Source: JSC-12 sp033764965 | GTDB lineage: Bacteria; Cyanobacteriota; Cyanobacteriia; Leptolyngbyales; Leptolyngbyaceae | NCBI GenBank assembly: GCA_033764965.1 | Contig: JANRIN010000289.1 | Location: forward strand, 109,018-173,017 | DNA: 64,000 nt | Direction of reading: 5' to 3' | The notes under the pieces: generated by a model | What the model was told of the DNA's origin: nothing | What the model saw: only the letters and a program-made list of their open reading frames with translations | Database searches by the model: none | Shown: piece by piece, positions 26,538 through 35,813 of the stretch | How the letters are laid out: every line of letters begins with the position of its first letter | Numbering within the stretch: the first letter of the stretch is position 1 | Translations under genes and position numbers: made by a program

Positions 26538-26610
26538 GCCCCCATCGTCTAGAGGCCTAGGACACCTCCCTTTCACGGAGGCGACGGGGATTCGAATTCC
26601 CCTGGGGGTA
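26538..26610 (+). tRNA. tRNA-Glu (anticodon TTC)
   Basis: 73 nt. Acceptor GCCCCCA pairs with TGGGGGT and the discriminator is A. The anticodon arm is CCTCC-CTTTCAC-GGAGG (anticodon TTC) and the T loop is TTCGAAT. In cyanobacteria the charged form also feeds tetrapyrrole synthesis through glutamyl-tRNA reductase. Confidence 0.96.
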
Positions 26611-26628
26611 TACGTTTAGGACACTTTC

Positions 26629-26674
26629 AACCCCTTATCTGATGGGCTAAAACCCAAATGGTAAGGGGTTTTTA
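26629..26674 (+). terminator. Rho-independent terminator after tRNA-Glu
   Basis: AACCCCTTA pairs with TAAGGGGTT, followed by a TTTT run; a second small stem (GGGC..ACCC) sits in the loop. Confidence 0.75.
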
Positions 26675-26804
26675 GTATAACTAAACTTTCTTGAATCCTG
26701 ACTACCATTGACTAAACCCTACTAACCTGGCGAAATATTTAAGCTCAAATTTAGGCTATGAATTTTCAGTCTCGATTGGCACTCATTTCACACTCCATCG
26801 CTTC

Positions 26805-26960
26805 TCAATTGTCCTTGAGTGGCATCGCTGCCAGGTCATGGCGGCGATGGCAAGAGGCACAAAGTGCTTTCAAATTGGAGCGATCGCAGTAGGTTTTATC
26901 TCGGCGCTGGTGAGTGGGTAATGACGATCGCCTTTCGCTCCCACTTCCCCCAGTCGATCG
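26805..26960 (-). pseudogene. HNH endonuclease C-terminal remnant
   Basis: On the minus strand one frame reads THHQRRDKTYCDRSNLKAL, then CASCHRRHDLAAMPLKDN and a stop. This is the His-Asn-Cys region of HNH nucleases (NLxALCxxCHxxH). There is no start and the expected upstream half is missing or frame-shifted, so this is a remnant. Confidence 0.5.
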
Positions 26961-27001
26961 CCCTTCTTATCGAGTTCATCGTTGCGATCGTAAAAGACAT
27001 A

Positions 27002-27106
27002 CACCACCCCGAACTCACTCGCAATTTCATTGACTGTTTTCAATCCTTTGATGGCTTCAAGATCTGCTTTGGTCTTGAACTCGGCACTGTATTGTTTTCG
27101 CTGCAT
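27002..27106 (-). pseudogene. IS3-family transposase OrfA remnant
   Basis: The minus-strand segment MQRKQYSAEFKTKADLEAIK followed by GLKTVNEIASEFGVV is the N-terminal helix-turn-helix of IS3/IS150-group OrfA proteins. After about 35 residues the similarity stops and the frame runs into the HNH remnant. No OrfB is present. Confidence 0.7.
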
Positions 27107-27333
27107 AGTTTCTGCCACTCGGTAATTTCTCTGACCCATTGTGCAGCGGCTCTCTCTTATTGCTTTGTCTAGTTTATGGGGGATACTATAGGGTGCGATC
27201 TTCGGCAGCACCCACGTTCTATCTCTCCAAACCGCTGACATTGCTGCCTTGCTCTAACTTCATAGACCTTAGCTTTTCAAGCTTGATCTATTTAGGAATG
27301 AGAATTTAATTTATATAGCTCCGAAATTTTCCT

Positions 27334-27356
27334 GGATGGGCGAACGACCGTTTGCC
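27334..27356. repeat. REP-like hairpin GGGCGAACGACCGTTTGCCC
   Basis: A small palindrome of the same family as the two copies at 56268-56390. It lies in the leader of the DUF1643 gene and includes an apparent TTG start, which is therefore unlikely to be real. Confidence 0.6.
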
Positions 27357-27414
27357 CCAACCCACTAATAACTTTTCGATCTTACTTAATCCACGATCCT
27401 TAGTTGCTGATGAA

Positions 27415-27906
27415 ATGAAAACTGGAGCATTGTTTGATGCCACAAGGTGTTATCGATATTTGCTATGGCGCGAGTGGAATGTTGACTTGCCCAAAGTTGG
27501 GTTTGTGATGCTCAATCCGAATCGGGCAGATGCTACCCTGGATGACCCTACTATTCGGCGTTGTATTAGATTTGCCCGATCGTGGGGCTATGGTGGGCTA
27601 GAAGTGGTCAATTTATTTGCCTACTGCACGGCTCACCCTAAAAACTTGCGTCATGTCACCGATCCGATCGGTGCAGACAACGATCGCATAGTGCAAACTC
27701 TGGGTCAACGAGTTGATCAAATTGTTTTAGCCTGGGGCAATTGGGGCACTTTGCATCAGCGCAATCAGGTTGTACTTAAATTACTCGGTTGCCACTCTCT
27801 CGCCTGTTTTGGTTTGACTAAGCAGGGGCAACCCTGTCATCCGCTGTACCTCAAAGCATCTTTGCAACCGATTCAGTTTGTATCAACGTTGAGGCAGAAA
27901 CCGTGA
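27415..27906 (+). CDS. DUF1643 domain protein
   Basis: 163 residues from ATG 27415 (MKTGALFDATRCYRYLLWREW), the position where family members begin. An upstream TTG (27352) lies in a REP-like hairpin and is rejected. Family motifs: VGFVMLNPNRADATLDDPTIRRCIRFARSWGYGGLEVVNLFAY and IVLAWGNWG. It is a small cytoplasmic protein of unknown function, often associated with mobile or accessory regions, which agrees with the IS3/HNH remnants just upstream. Confidence 0.82.
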   Translation: MKTGALFDATRCYRYLLWREWNVDLPKVGFVMLNPNRADATLDDPTIRRCIRFARSWGYGGLEVVNLFAYCTAHPKNLRHVTDPIGADNDRIVQTLGQRVDQIVLAWGNWGTLHQRNQVVLKLLGCHSLACFGLTKQGQPCHPLYLKASLQPIQFVSTLRQKP

Positions 27907-27987
27907 ACCGTTAGCAGGAAATGGTAGAGTGATCCACTGGGGTAGTGTGTGCCTGAAGTCTTGTGTGCTACCTCTGATGAGGAGGAG

Positions 27988-29211
27988 ATGATGCCGGAAG
28001 AACAGCCGCCTATACCCGAATCTAGCGATTCTGATCAGAGTGATTCTGATCAGAGTGATTCTAAGCAACCAGACTTGACCGCAGCAGATTCACTAGATCA
28101 ATCCTCATTTGAACCGGAGAGTTCCAAGGATTCTGAGCAACCAGACCTGATAGCAGAGGGTTTTCTAGATCAATCCTCGCTTGAACTCAAAACTGCAGTT
28201 GAACTTCAACCTCGATCGACCCCCGAACCAGCACCCGTCACTCCTGCGTCTACGGCTCAAAGCCAAACCCTGCAAACTTTGCAAGCTTTTTGGCGAGACA
28301 CTCAGCCTAAGTTGAAAGCTGGAACGATTAAGGTGTTAAAAACCACCATTCAGCTTTTGGAAGGAGCCGTAGCACGGTTGGAAGCCGACCCCAATTCTGC
28401 CGCTGCAACCCCAGCCTCATCTGCCCCTCCAGGCTCCCTGCCTTCCCGAATGAACGATTTTGGGATAACACTTCAACAGGGTTGGCAGCGCTTCTGGAAC
28501 TGGTGGAATGGGGTGTTACCCAAGATTCGGGGGGTGTTGCCTGCCTCCATCAATGAAACCTTGCCCGATCGCGCTTTGACAGGGGCGATCGCGGGTGTTT
28601 TGGTGCTAGTGCTATGGCTCGGCTCATCTATCTTTTCCAGCCAACCACCCCCACCAGTAGCAGTCGTTCCTCCTTCTAAAACTGCCCCCGCAAAGCCAAT
28701 TCCAGCGCAAGAGAAGCAAGAACCCAAGCCCAAGAATTTGCCAGAGGTCAAGGTCGTCCCACCGCCCAAACCCACTCCTAAAGCCACAGAAACACCCAAA
28801 CCGATCGCAGAAACGCCCAAACCCGCGCCTAGTACAACGCCCACGCCCGCGCCTAGCCCGTCGCCCACGCCATCTCCCGCACCCTCCCCGACACCAACCC
28901 TCAAACTCACGCCAGAACAGACTCTGATCGCCCGAATTCAAGATCAGGTGGCAACCGTTAGCGATCAGTATGTGACGGGCTTAATTCAATCTGTGCAAGC
29001 AAACTTTCGTTCCAGTCGTTTAACCGTAAAGGTCGGAAATGGCTGGTATAGCTTATCAGCGCCTCAGCAAGACAATTTAGCTAATGATGTGCTCAAGCGG
29101 ACTCAGCAACTCAATTTCATCAAGCTAGAAATGACCGATGCCAATGGGGTGTTGCTGGCGCGAAGTCCAGTTGTCGGGTCGGAAATGGTCGTACTGAAGC
29201 GATCGATCTAA
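27988..29211 (+). CDS. Proline-rich single-pass membrane protein
   Basis: 407 residues from ATG 27988, preceded by GAGGAGGAG; the GTG at 27949 is an alternative. The N-terminus is acidic with short internal repeats (SDSDQ SDSDQ SDSKQPDL; the module SKDSEQPDLIAEGFLDQSSL repeats an earlier one). One transmembrane helix (ALTGAIAGVLVLVLWLGSSIF) follows at about 200-220, then a long Pro/Lys/Thr linker and a C-terminal domain (about 315-407: QTLIARIQDQVATVSDQYVTG...) that may be outside the membrane. Not recognised beyond resemblance to cyanobacterial hypothetical proteins with a C-terminal BON-like fold (SVQANFRSSRLTVKVGNGWYSL). Confidence 0.65.
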   Translation: MMPEEQPPIPESSDSDQSDSDQSDSKQPDLTAADSLDQSSFEPESSKDSEQPDLIAEGFLDQSSLELKTAVELQPRSTPEPAPVTPASTAQSQTLQTLQAFWRDTQPKLKAGTIKVLKTTIQLLEGAVARLEADPNSAAATPASSAPPGSLPSRMNDFGITLQQGWQRFWNWWNGVLPKIRGVLPASINETLPDRALTGAIAGVLVLVLWLGSSIFSSQPPPPVAVVPPSKTAPAKPIPAQEKQEPKPKNLPEVKVVPPPKPTPKATETPKPIAETPKPAPSTTPTPAPSPSPTPSPAPSPTPTLKLTPEQTLIARIQDQVATVSDQYVTGLIQSVQANFRSSRLTVKVGNGWYSLSAPQQDNLANDVLKRTQQLNFIKLEMTDANGVLLARSPVVGSEMVVLKRSI

Positions 29212-29221
29212 ATGCTTTAAT

Positions 29222-29300
29222 CCGTGGTCATTGGTTGCTAGTCACTGGTTGTCTGCCAATAACGAATGACCAATGACGAATGACGAATGACGAATGACAC
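29222..29300. repeat. GACGAATGAC/GGTCATTGGT short repeat
   Basis: GGTCATTGGTTGCTAGTCACTGG is followed by inverse units ACCAATGACGAATGACGAAT. Same family as 21453-21520. Confidence 0.65.
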
Positions 29301-29343
29301 CTTCAAGAGGTTCAGTTCCATCGCGGCTACTGAATTCGCTGCT

Positions 29344-32300
29344 TCAATTCACTAAACCGTGCAGGTTTCTCAACAGTTCTTCAATAGTGTAGGGTTTGGT
29401 TAAAAACACTTTTGCCCCGGCAGCGAGGGCGGGTTCTTTGTGAGCCGCTAATCCACTGACCGCAATCACTTGAACTTGCGGATTGATTTTTAGCAAAGTG
29501 CGAATTGCAGTGGTTCCATCCATGTGGGGCATCATGATGTCGATCATCACAACTTTGATGGCATCCTGGTGTTGAGCGTAAAGCGCGATCGCTTCAATCC
29601 CGTCATTCGCTGCCAGAGTCGTGTAGCGGTAGTTTTCCAACAGCGATCGGTTAATTTGCTGCACTGCCACATCATCATCGACAACCAGTACCAATTCTCC
29701 GTCACCCCTGAGTAGTTCGCCTGGTTGTTCCGGGGAGGCTGTTGTGCCTTCTATGGTGGGCAAATACACCTTAAACTGGCTACCCTTGCCCACTTCACTC
29801 ACCACCTGTAAAAAACCACCATAGTTTCGAATGATGCCGAGAACAGTTGACAATCCCAGTCCGGTGCCCTGCCCCAAGGCTTTCGTGGTAAAAAATGGCT
29901 CAAAGATGCGATCGCACACTTCTGGCGGAATTCCTGTGCCTGTGTCGGCAACCGTCACCAGAACGTAGCTTCCAACCTGAGCATCGAGATTCATTTGAGC
30001 AAATACTTCATCGACGGTATAAGGCTCAACGGAAAGGGACAAAACGCCCCCCTTGGGCATGGCATCACGCGCATTGACGCACAGATTCATAAAGACTTGA
30101 TGCAGTTGAGTTGGGTCGGCAGAAATCAGTCCTATAGGCGTAGATGGAAAGGACATTTGAATGTGAATGGATTTGGGAAACGTTTGTTCTGCAACCTTAA
30201 AAACTTCTAACAGGACTGATTTAATCAACAATTTGACTTGTTTACCACCTGTGCCGCGAGTAAAGGTGAGTATTTGTTTGACTAGATCTGCACCTCGTTT
30301 CGCACTGTTTTCTAAGGTGTGCAGCATCTCTTGAGTACGAGGATCGAAATTTTCTGGTGTTGCACGAAACATCTGGGCGATCGCCAAGATTGGAGTCAGG
30401 ATGTTATTCAAGTCGTGGGCAATGCCGCTCGTTAAAGTTCCCAAACTTTCTAGCCGTTGAGCTTGATAGAACTGGGCTTCCAACTGTTTCTTTTCTGTGA
30501 TGTCGGTGTCCACAGTGAGAATAAATCTGGGCTGTCCTGCTTCATTGCGAACCAGCGTCCACCGTCCCGATACGATTACTTCTTTTCCTGTTTTGGTTAC
30601 TTTGCGGACTTCGCCCCGCCATTCTCCTTGATCAAATACGGCTCTCAGAACATTGGGCACCAGCGATCGGTCTTCCTGGAGTAGATCGATTGCGTTTTGG
30701 TCGAGCGCTTCTGCACCTTGCCAGCCATATAACCGCTCGGCACCCTGATTCCAGTAAAGAATGTGGTGCTCTAAATTGCGAACAAAAATGGCATCTGAGG
30801 CAATATCCAGTAAGGTGGCTTGCTCTCGGATTTTTTGCTCCGATTGTTTGCGATCGGTGATGTCTCGCCCTTCCGGGATCAGCATGATGACTTGCCCTGA
30901 CTCATCAAACACGGGCTTGAGGGAAAAGTCTACAAAGGCGAGAGAGCCATCTGCCCAGATATGCTTGGTTTCCAGGCGAATAAATTCTCCCTGAGCCGCA
31001 CGGGCGATCGCCTGCTTCAAAAGCGCCTGTTGTTCTGGAAAGGGTGTCCACAAAGGAGTTTCCCAAAACGGTTTGCCAACCACGTCCGCAAGTTCCACGG
31101 CAACAATCTCTAGCGCCGCCCGATTGCCATCAATCACGGTGCCATCCGGAGTTAAAACCCCAATAAATTGGAAGGTGCTGTTAAAAATCGCACGGAACTT
31201 TTGCTCACTTTGCTTGAGTTCGGCTTCAGCTTGCTGCCGAGCCAGTTCCAGATACTTCTGCTCAGTGATATCTTTCATGAAACAATAATGCCCGGTGACG
31301 CAATGTTGGGCATCGTAGGTTGCAACCAGAAAGAGCGTTTTGTGAAAAGTAGAGCCATCTTTTCGCACACCTTTTGCTTTTAGCTCGATCTTGCCTGTAT
31401 TGACCATTTGCTGAAACGCCGCCACGACGTGCTCTAAATCATCAGGATGGACAGTGGCTTGCCAACTCATGCCCAACATTTCCGCTGGTGTATAGCCTAC
31501 AATCGCAGCATACGCATCATTAACCGCAATATAACAGCCTTGAGTATCTAAGCGTGAAATTCCTTCGATCGTGTTGCTCAATGCGAGACTCATCTCCCGC
31601 AGTTCAATTTCAGCCTGTTTCCGTTCGCTGATATCGGTTAGGGAACCGACGTAGCCGGTCAATGTCCCATCTGCATCCGTGTCCGGCAGGACTAATACAT
31701 AAACCCAAACAATGGTGTCATCAGGACGCACAATTCGCCCTTCGTGGTGGTAGGGGTGTCCCGGTTGCCAGGTTGCCACCCAATCGCGCCAGGTTTGCAT
31801 CAGGTGTTCGCGATCGTCAGGATAGACAGCTTCCAGCCATGCCATGCCCATTGCGGCTTCTTTCGGTCTGCCTGTCAATTCACTCCAACGATGGTTGACG
31901 TAGGTACACTGACCTGCTGCATCAAATCGAAAAATTCCTACTGGAACGGCTTCGGTCAAGTTGGTGTAGCGATGTTCACTATTTTGTAACGCTGTGACCA
32001 CTGCCTCTCGATCGCGATCGAGCTGATATTTTTGTGCCAGCGCTTGATAAGCCAGTTCCAATTCAGCATTTTGTTGCAAGACGCTTGCCTGAGTCACTTG
32101 CAGTTCCTCCAGACTTTTTTTAAGCTCCTCATTTACTGATTTGAGTTCTACCATTTGTGAGGTCGAAGGTAGCTGTTGAATTGAGTTTGTTAGAAACGTT
32201 GCGTAGACAGAATTCAATTGATACCCGACACGATGGATCGTTTTAATTAAATCCTTTGGCGCACCAGCTTGAGATAATTTTTGGCGTAGCTCCTTAATAT

Positions 32301-32877
32301 GAACTCGTACTGATTCTTCTCCAGGCGATTCCAGAGAATTCCAGGCGTGTTCTAAAATCATTTTGGAACTAAAAATATGGCGCGGACTCCTTAAAAATAA
32401 TTCCAAAATTCCATACTCTTTCGGTGTTAAAGAAATGAGATGCGTGTTGTATATAACCTGGCAACTACTGGGATCAATCGTTAATTCACCCCAGGTCAGG
32501 ATGGGTTGGTTGGTAGCATGGCTGCGTCGTAGCAATGCTTGCACACGAGCAATCAGTTCTTTGGCATCAAAAGGTTTAACCACATAATCATCGGCTCCGG
32601 CATTGAGGGCGATCGCTTTTTGCTGCCCCCCATCTTGCCCTGTTAACAATAAAATAGGACGCTGAAACCCCTCAGCCCGCAACCGTTGACACAAGCCAAT
32701 TCCATCCATCCCAGGCAAAATCACATCTAGCAGAATCAGGTCATAATCAAAGGCTTCCACCATTTGCCATCCTGATTCACTGTCTGTTGCCACATCGACG
32801 GCATAGTTGTAGCCAGAGAGCAGAGTTTTTAAAGTCTGCGCTACGGCTTGGTCATCTTCTACAACTAAAATCTTCAT
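29344..32877 (-). CDS. Transcription-factor/multi-PAS sensor histidine kinase/receiver fusion
   Basis: 1177 residues, no membrane segment. Order: receiver (1-120; ILVVEDD, LLDVILPGMDG, VVKPFD), OmpR/PhoB-type winged helix (about 128-222; LTPKEYGILELFLRSPRHIFS...SVRVHIKELRQKL...IHRVGYQL), coiled coil (240-290), four PAS/PAC modules (about 300-800), HisKA (LESLGTLTSGIAHDLNNILTP, phospho-His), HATPase (NARDAMPKGG, DTGTGIPPEV, GQGTGLGLSTV) and a second receiver (1055-1175; LVLVVDDD, VVMIDIMMPHMDG, FLTKPY). A DNA-binding response regulator fused in front of its own kinase is unusual. It is read divergently from a PAS protein. The target genes are unknown. Confidence 0.92.
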   Translation of the reverse strand: MKILVVEDDQAVAQTLKTLLSGYNYAVDVATDSESGWQMVEAFDYDLILLDVILPGMDGIGLCQRLRAEGFQRPILLLTGQDGGQQKAIALNAGADDYVVKPFDAKELIARVQALLRRSHATNQPILTWGELTIDPSSCQVIYNTHLISLTPKEYGILELFLRSPRHIFSSKMILEHAWNSLESPGEESVRVHIKELRQKLSQAGAPKDLIKTIHRVGYQLNSVYATFLTNSIQQLPSTSQMVELKSVNEELKKSLEELQVTQASVLQQNAELELAYQALAQKYQLDRDREAVVTALQNSEHRYTNLTEAVPVGIFRFDAAGQCTYVNHRWSELTGRPKEAAMGMAWLEAVYPDDREHLMQTWRDWVATWQPGHPYHHEGRIVRPDDTIVWVYVLVLPDTDADGTLTGYVGSLTDISERKQAEIELREMSLALSNTIEGISRLDTQGCYIAVNDAYAAIVGYTPAEMLGMSWQATVHPDDLEHVVAAFQQMVNTGKIELKAKGVRKDGSTFHKTLFLVATYDAQHCVTGHYCFMKDITEQKYLELARQQAEAELKQSEQKFRAIFNSTFQFIGVLTPDGTVIDGNRAALEIVAVELADVVGKPFWETPLWTPFPEQQALLKQAIARAAQGEFIRLETKHIWADGSLAFVDFSLKPVFDESGQVIMLIPEGRDITDRKQSEQKIREQATLLDIASDAIFVRNLEHHILYWNQGAERLYGWQGAEALDQNAIDLLQEDRSLVPNVLRAVFDQGEWRGEVRKVTKTGKEVIVSGRWTLVRNEAGQPRFILTVDTDITEKKQLEAQFYQAQRLESLGTLTSGIAHDLNNILTPILAIAQMFRATPENFDPRTQEMLHTLENSAKRGADLVKQILTFTRGTGGKQVKLLIKSVLLEVFKVAEQTFPKSIHIQMSFPSTPIGLISADPTQLHQVFMNLCVNARDAMPKGGVLSLSVEPYTVDEVFAQMNLDAQVGSYVLVTVADTGTGIPPEVCDRIFEPFFTTKALGQGTGLGLSTVLGIIRNYGGFLQVVSEVGKGSQFKVYLPTIEGTTASPEQPGELLRGDGELVLVVDDDVAVQQINRSLLENYRYTTLAANDGIEAIALYAQHQDAIKVVMIDIMMPHMDGTTAIRTLLKINPQVQVIAVSGLAAHKEPALAAGAKVFLTKPYTIEELLRNLHGLVN

Positions 32878-33133
32878 AATAATTTTAGAGTAGCGGAATT
32901 TTCATTTTGAGTGCAGTGTCAAGTAAATTAAGGTTTCTTTTAGTTAACTTTTGTTTTCAAAAATTACGTTTTTCTCGTAATCTCTCATGACTCTTTTCTC
33001 CCTTCACACTATCCTTACAACTCATCATTAAAACTAGCTGTAGAGAGGCGAAAGCTGTCCTGTTCCCAATACAAAGCGGCACAAGCAAAACCCTGCTCAA
33101 CCTGCCCGAACCTCCTCCAAAGATGAGTTGATT

Positions 33134-33703
33134 ATGAGTGTTTATCCCAATCCTTGCCCTACAGTCCATGCAAGCTCCTGTTCTGTTTGCATGATTGAAG
33201 CTCTGGCTAAATTTCAAGCCCAGATAGTGAGGCTGGTTCCGGGCTGTCTGTATATTTACGACTTGATTGAGCAACACACTGTTTGTGCAAGCCGCCCTAT
33301 TACTGAAGTGCTGGGCTATACCGACACCGCGATTCAAACAATGGCATTAACCGGATTATCCGAGCTAATTCATCCCGATGATTTAGATATCGTGGCAAAT
33401 TACTACCAGCACTTAACAATGCTGAAAACTGGAGACATCACTGCCCTTGAGTATCGGATGCAGCGACCCGATGGAACTTGGTGCTGGTTGAGATCTCAGG
33501 AAGCCGTGTTGACTCAAGCGATCGCGGGTTATCCGCTGCAAATCCTGGGAGTGACTTACAATTTATCAACTTTGTCCCCGTTCAAATCCAGAAAACGAAT
33601 TTGGTTAAATCGTTTGATCAAACAACGCATCACCATCACAGCCAACCCAAGCACCAAACTCTCCCCAGTCAGCCGTCCCTCGTCCTTTGCCAACAACCAA
33701 TGA
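33134..33703 (+). CDS. PAS-domain protein
   Basis: 189 residues from ATG 33134 (MSVYPNPCPTVH). A single PAS_3-type fold occupies about 30-150: CLYIYDLIEQHTVC...ITEVLGYTDTAIQTMALTGLSELIHPDDLDIVANYY...ITALEYRMQRPDGTWCWLRSQEAV...QILGVTYNLS. There is no kinase, GGDEF or output domain. The C-terminus is basic, and the last residues overlap a CCAATGATC repeat. Cys residues near the N-terminus (CPTVHASSCSVC) are notable. Divergent from the big kinase, with which it may work as a separate sensor or partner (inference). Confidence 0.78.
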   Translation: MSVYPNPCPTVHASSCSVCMIEALAKFQAQIVRLVPGCLYIYDLIEQHTVCASRPITEVLGYTDTAIQTMALTGLSELIHPDDLDIVANYYQHLTMLKTGDITALEYRMQRPDGTWCWLRSQEAVLTQAIAGYPLQILGVTYNLSTLSPFKSRKRIWLNRLIKQRITITANPSTKLSPVSRPSSFANNQ

Positions 33704-33805
33704 TCGATTCTGTCATGCGTCATTGGTGATGCGTCCTTTGCCAATAACCAATCCCGTCATTCGTCAAAGTCCTTCTCCTTGGGGAGAGGGGTTGGGATGA
33801 GGACA
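33690..33805. repeat. Cluster of short palindromic repeats
   Basis: GTCATTGGTGATGCG/CCAATAACCAATCCC-type units of the 21453 family, then TCCTTCTCCTTGGGGAGAGGGGTTGGGATGAGGA, a common cyanobacterial interspersed palindrome. Another hairpin (GTAAGGGCGATCTGCTGTTCGCCC) follows at 33850-33875. Confidence 0.55.
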
Positions 33806-34001
33806 GACTATACCCCTTTAAATTCATAGACCTACACATCAAATCCCTGTAAGGGCGATCTGCTGTTCGCCCCTCCTCGATCTGTCGCAATTGCAATTTA
33901 ATTGAGTCCCACTTCCAACCGATGCGGTTTGTTCTAAGGCAAACAATTACTCCCTTTACAATAAGGAAATCTAGACAATCCATGCATCGTCACTCAAACC
34001 T

Positions 34002-35525
34002 ATGCAAACCTTAGAGAAGACTCCGACTGCATTCCTCAAGCTCAAATCTCTGCTGGCTGAAATTAACGATATTCAATCCGCTGCTGCCGTTTTGCATTGG
34101 GATGAAGCAACCTATATGCCCCCCAAAGGAGCCGCCGCACGAGGTAGACAACTCGCCACGCTACGCCAAATTGCTCATGAGAAGTTTACCAGTGGATCGA
34201 TCGCCCAACTGCTGGACGATTTGGAGTCCTACGCTGCCAATTTGCCCTACGATTCCGATGCCGCCAGCTTGCTGAGGGTTACTCGTCGCAGTTACGATCG
34301 CGCCACCAAAATTCCCTCAGATTTTACTGCCCGCTTTTCTCAGTTGCGATCGCAAGCCTATCAAGCCTGGGCACAGGCTCGTCCTGAAAACAACTTTGCC
34401 CTGGTGCAGCCCTACCTGGAACGCATGGTGGATTACAGCCGAGAGCTTGCCAATTTCTTTCCTGGTTACGATCATATCGCCGATCCGTTGATTGAATATT
34501 CTGATTACGGCATGACCGCTGCCAGCATTCGAGCCGTGTTTGCCGAGCTACGAGAACAACTGGTGCCGCTGGTGCAAGCCATCACATCTCAGCCACCTAT
34601 TGATGATTCCTGCTTGCGGCAATTTTTTCCCGAAGCCGAGCAAATTGCTTTCAGCCATGTGGTCTTACAGCAAATGGGCTACGACCTGCAACGGGGACGA
34701 CAGGACAAAACCCTGCATCCCTTCATGACTAACTTCTCCATTGACGATGTGCGAATCACGACCCGCGTTTACGAAACCGATCTGGGGCAGGGCTTATTCA
34801 GCACGATTCATGAAATGGGACACGCTTTTTATGAAATGGGAGTTGCGCCCGAACTGGAAGGCACGATTCTGGCAGGTGGCGTATCCTCTGGTGTGCACGA
34901 AAGTCAGTCTCGTTTGTGGGAAAACATGGTGGGACGATCGCGCCCCTTCTGGAATCACTTTTACCCCCAACTGCAAGCTGCCTTTCCTGCTCAGTTAAAG
35001 GGCGTGCCGCTAGAAACCTTCTATCGGGCAATTAATAAAGTGGCGCGATCGTTGATTCGGACTGATGCCGATGAAGTGACGTACAACCTGCACGTCATGA
35101 TTCGCTTCGACCTGGAACTGGATTTGCTGGAGGGTAAGTTAGCCGTTCGCGATTTACCTGAAGCCTGGAACGAACGGTATCGCACTGATTTGGGGGTGGT
35201 GCCAACCAGCGATCGAGAAGGGGTGCTGCAAGATGTGCATTGGTATAGTGGACGAGTGGGCGGCGTGTTCCAGGGCTACACCCTCGGCAACCTGATGAGT
35301 GCCCAATTCTTCGCCGCTGCCCTCGCCGATCGTCCCGACTTGCCAACCCAGATTGAGCAAGGCAATTTCCAGCCTTTACACCACTGGCTGCAAGATAAAA
35401 TCTATCGTCACGGTTGTAAGTTCACCGCTGCTGAAACCGTTGAGCGAGTGACCGGACACCCCCTCACAACCGCACCCCTGATGCAGTACATTCGGCATAA
35501 GTACGGCGAGTTGTATGGAATTTAG
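34002..35525 (+). CDS. Metal-dependent carboxypeptidase, M32 family
   Basis: 507 residues, the full family length. Thermostable carboxypeptidase Taq type: broad removal of C-terminal residues in the cytoplasm. Zinc motif HEMGH (STIHEMGHAFYEMG) followed by ESQSRLWENMVGRSRPFW (third ligand Glu). N-terminus SLLAEINDIQSAAAVLHWDEATYMPPKGAAARG and late motifs TDADEVTYNLHVMIRFDLELDLLEG and DVHWYSGRVGGVFQGYTLGN are diagnostic. The acylphosphatase gene starts 4 bases after its stop, so the two are cotranscribed. Confidence 0.95.
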   Translation: MQTLEKTPTAFLKLKSLLAEINDIQSAAAVLHWDEATYMPPKGAAARGRQLATLRQIAHEKFTSGSIAQLLDDLESYAANLPYDSDAASLLRVTRRSYDRATKIPSDFTARFSQLRSQAYQAWAQARPENNFALVQPYLERMVDYSRELANFFPGYDHIADPLIEYSDYGMTAASIRAVFAELREQLVPLVQAITSQPPIDDSCLRQFFPEAEQIAFSHVVLQQMGYDLQRGRQDKTLHPFMTNFSIDDVRITTRVYETDLGQGLFSTIHEMGHAFYEMGVAPELEGTILAGGVSSGVHESQSRLWENMVGRSRPFWNHFYPQLQAAFPAQLKGVPLETFYRAINKVARSLIRTDADEVTYNLHVMIRFDLELDLLEGKLAVRDLPEAWNERYRTDLGVVPTSDREGVLQDVHWYSGRVGGVFQGYTLGNLMSAQFFAAALADRPDLPTQIEQGNFQPLHHWLQDKIYRHGCKFTAAETVERVTGHPLTTAPLMQYIRHKYGELYGI

Positions 35526-35528
35526 AAC

Positions 35529-35813
35529 ATGATGGAACTCATTCGCGCTCACGTTCTCATTGCTGGACGAGTTCAACGAGTTGGCTTCCGCTTTTCCACG
35601 CAAGATATGGCAACCCTGTATGGCTTAACTGGATGGGTGCAGAATCTTGCGGATGGACGAGTGGAAGCAGTTTTTGAGGGCGATCGTGCTTCTGTCGAAG
35701 AAATGATCCACTGGTGCCACAAAGGTCCACCCCATGCCCAAGTAGATGAAGTTGTCGTCAACTACGAACATCCCCAAGGTCTGAAAGGCTTTGAGATTAG
35801 ACGCGGACGGTGA
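35529..35813 (+). CDS. acyP: Acylphosphatase
   Basis: 94 residues. Hydrolyses carboxyl-phosphate bonds of acyl phosphates such as acetyl phosphate or carbamoyl phosphate. Active-site Arg lies in GRVQRVGFRF, slightly different from the textbook GxVQGVGFR, and catalytic Asn is in GWVQNLADGRVEAVFEG. ATG 35529 and 35532 are both possible. Second gene of a pair with the M32 carboxypeptidase. Confidence 0.93.
   Translation: MMELIRAHVLIAGRVQRVGFRFSTQDMATLYGLTGWVQNLADGRVEAVFEGDRASVEEMIHWCHKGPPHAQVDEVVVNYEHPQGLKGFEIRRGR

Noticed and set aside
27352..27414. Upstream TTG start for the DUF1643 protein
   Set aside because: It falls inside a REP-like hairpin and the family begins at the later ATG.
28473..28941. 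Gly- and Arg-rich minus-strand ORFs
   Set aside because: They mirror the proline-rich coding region of the plus-strand membrane protein.
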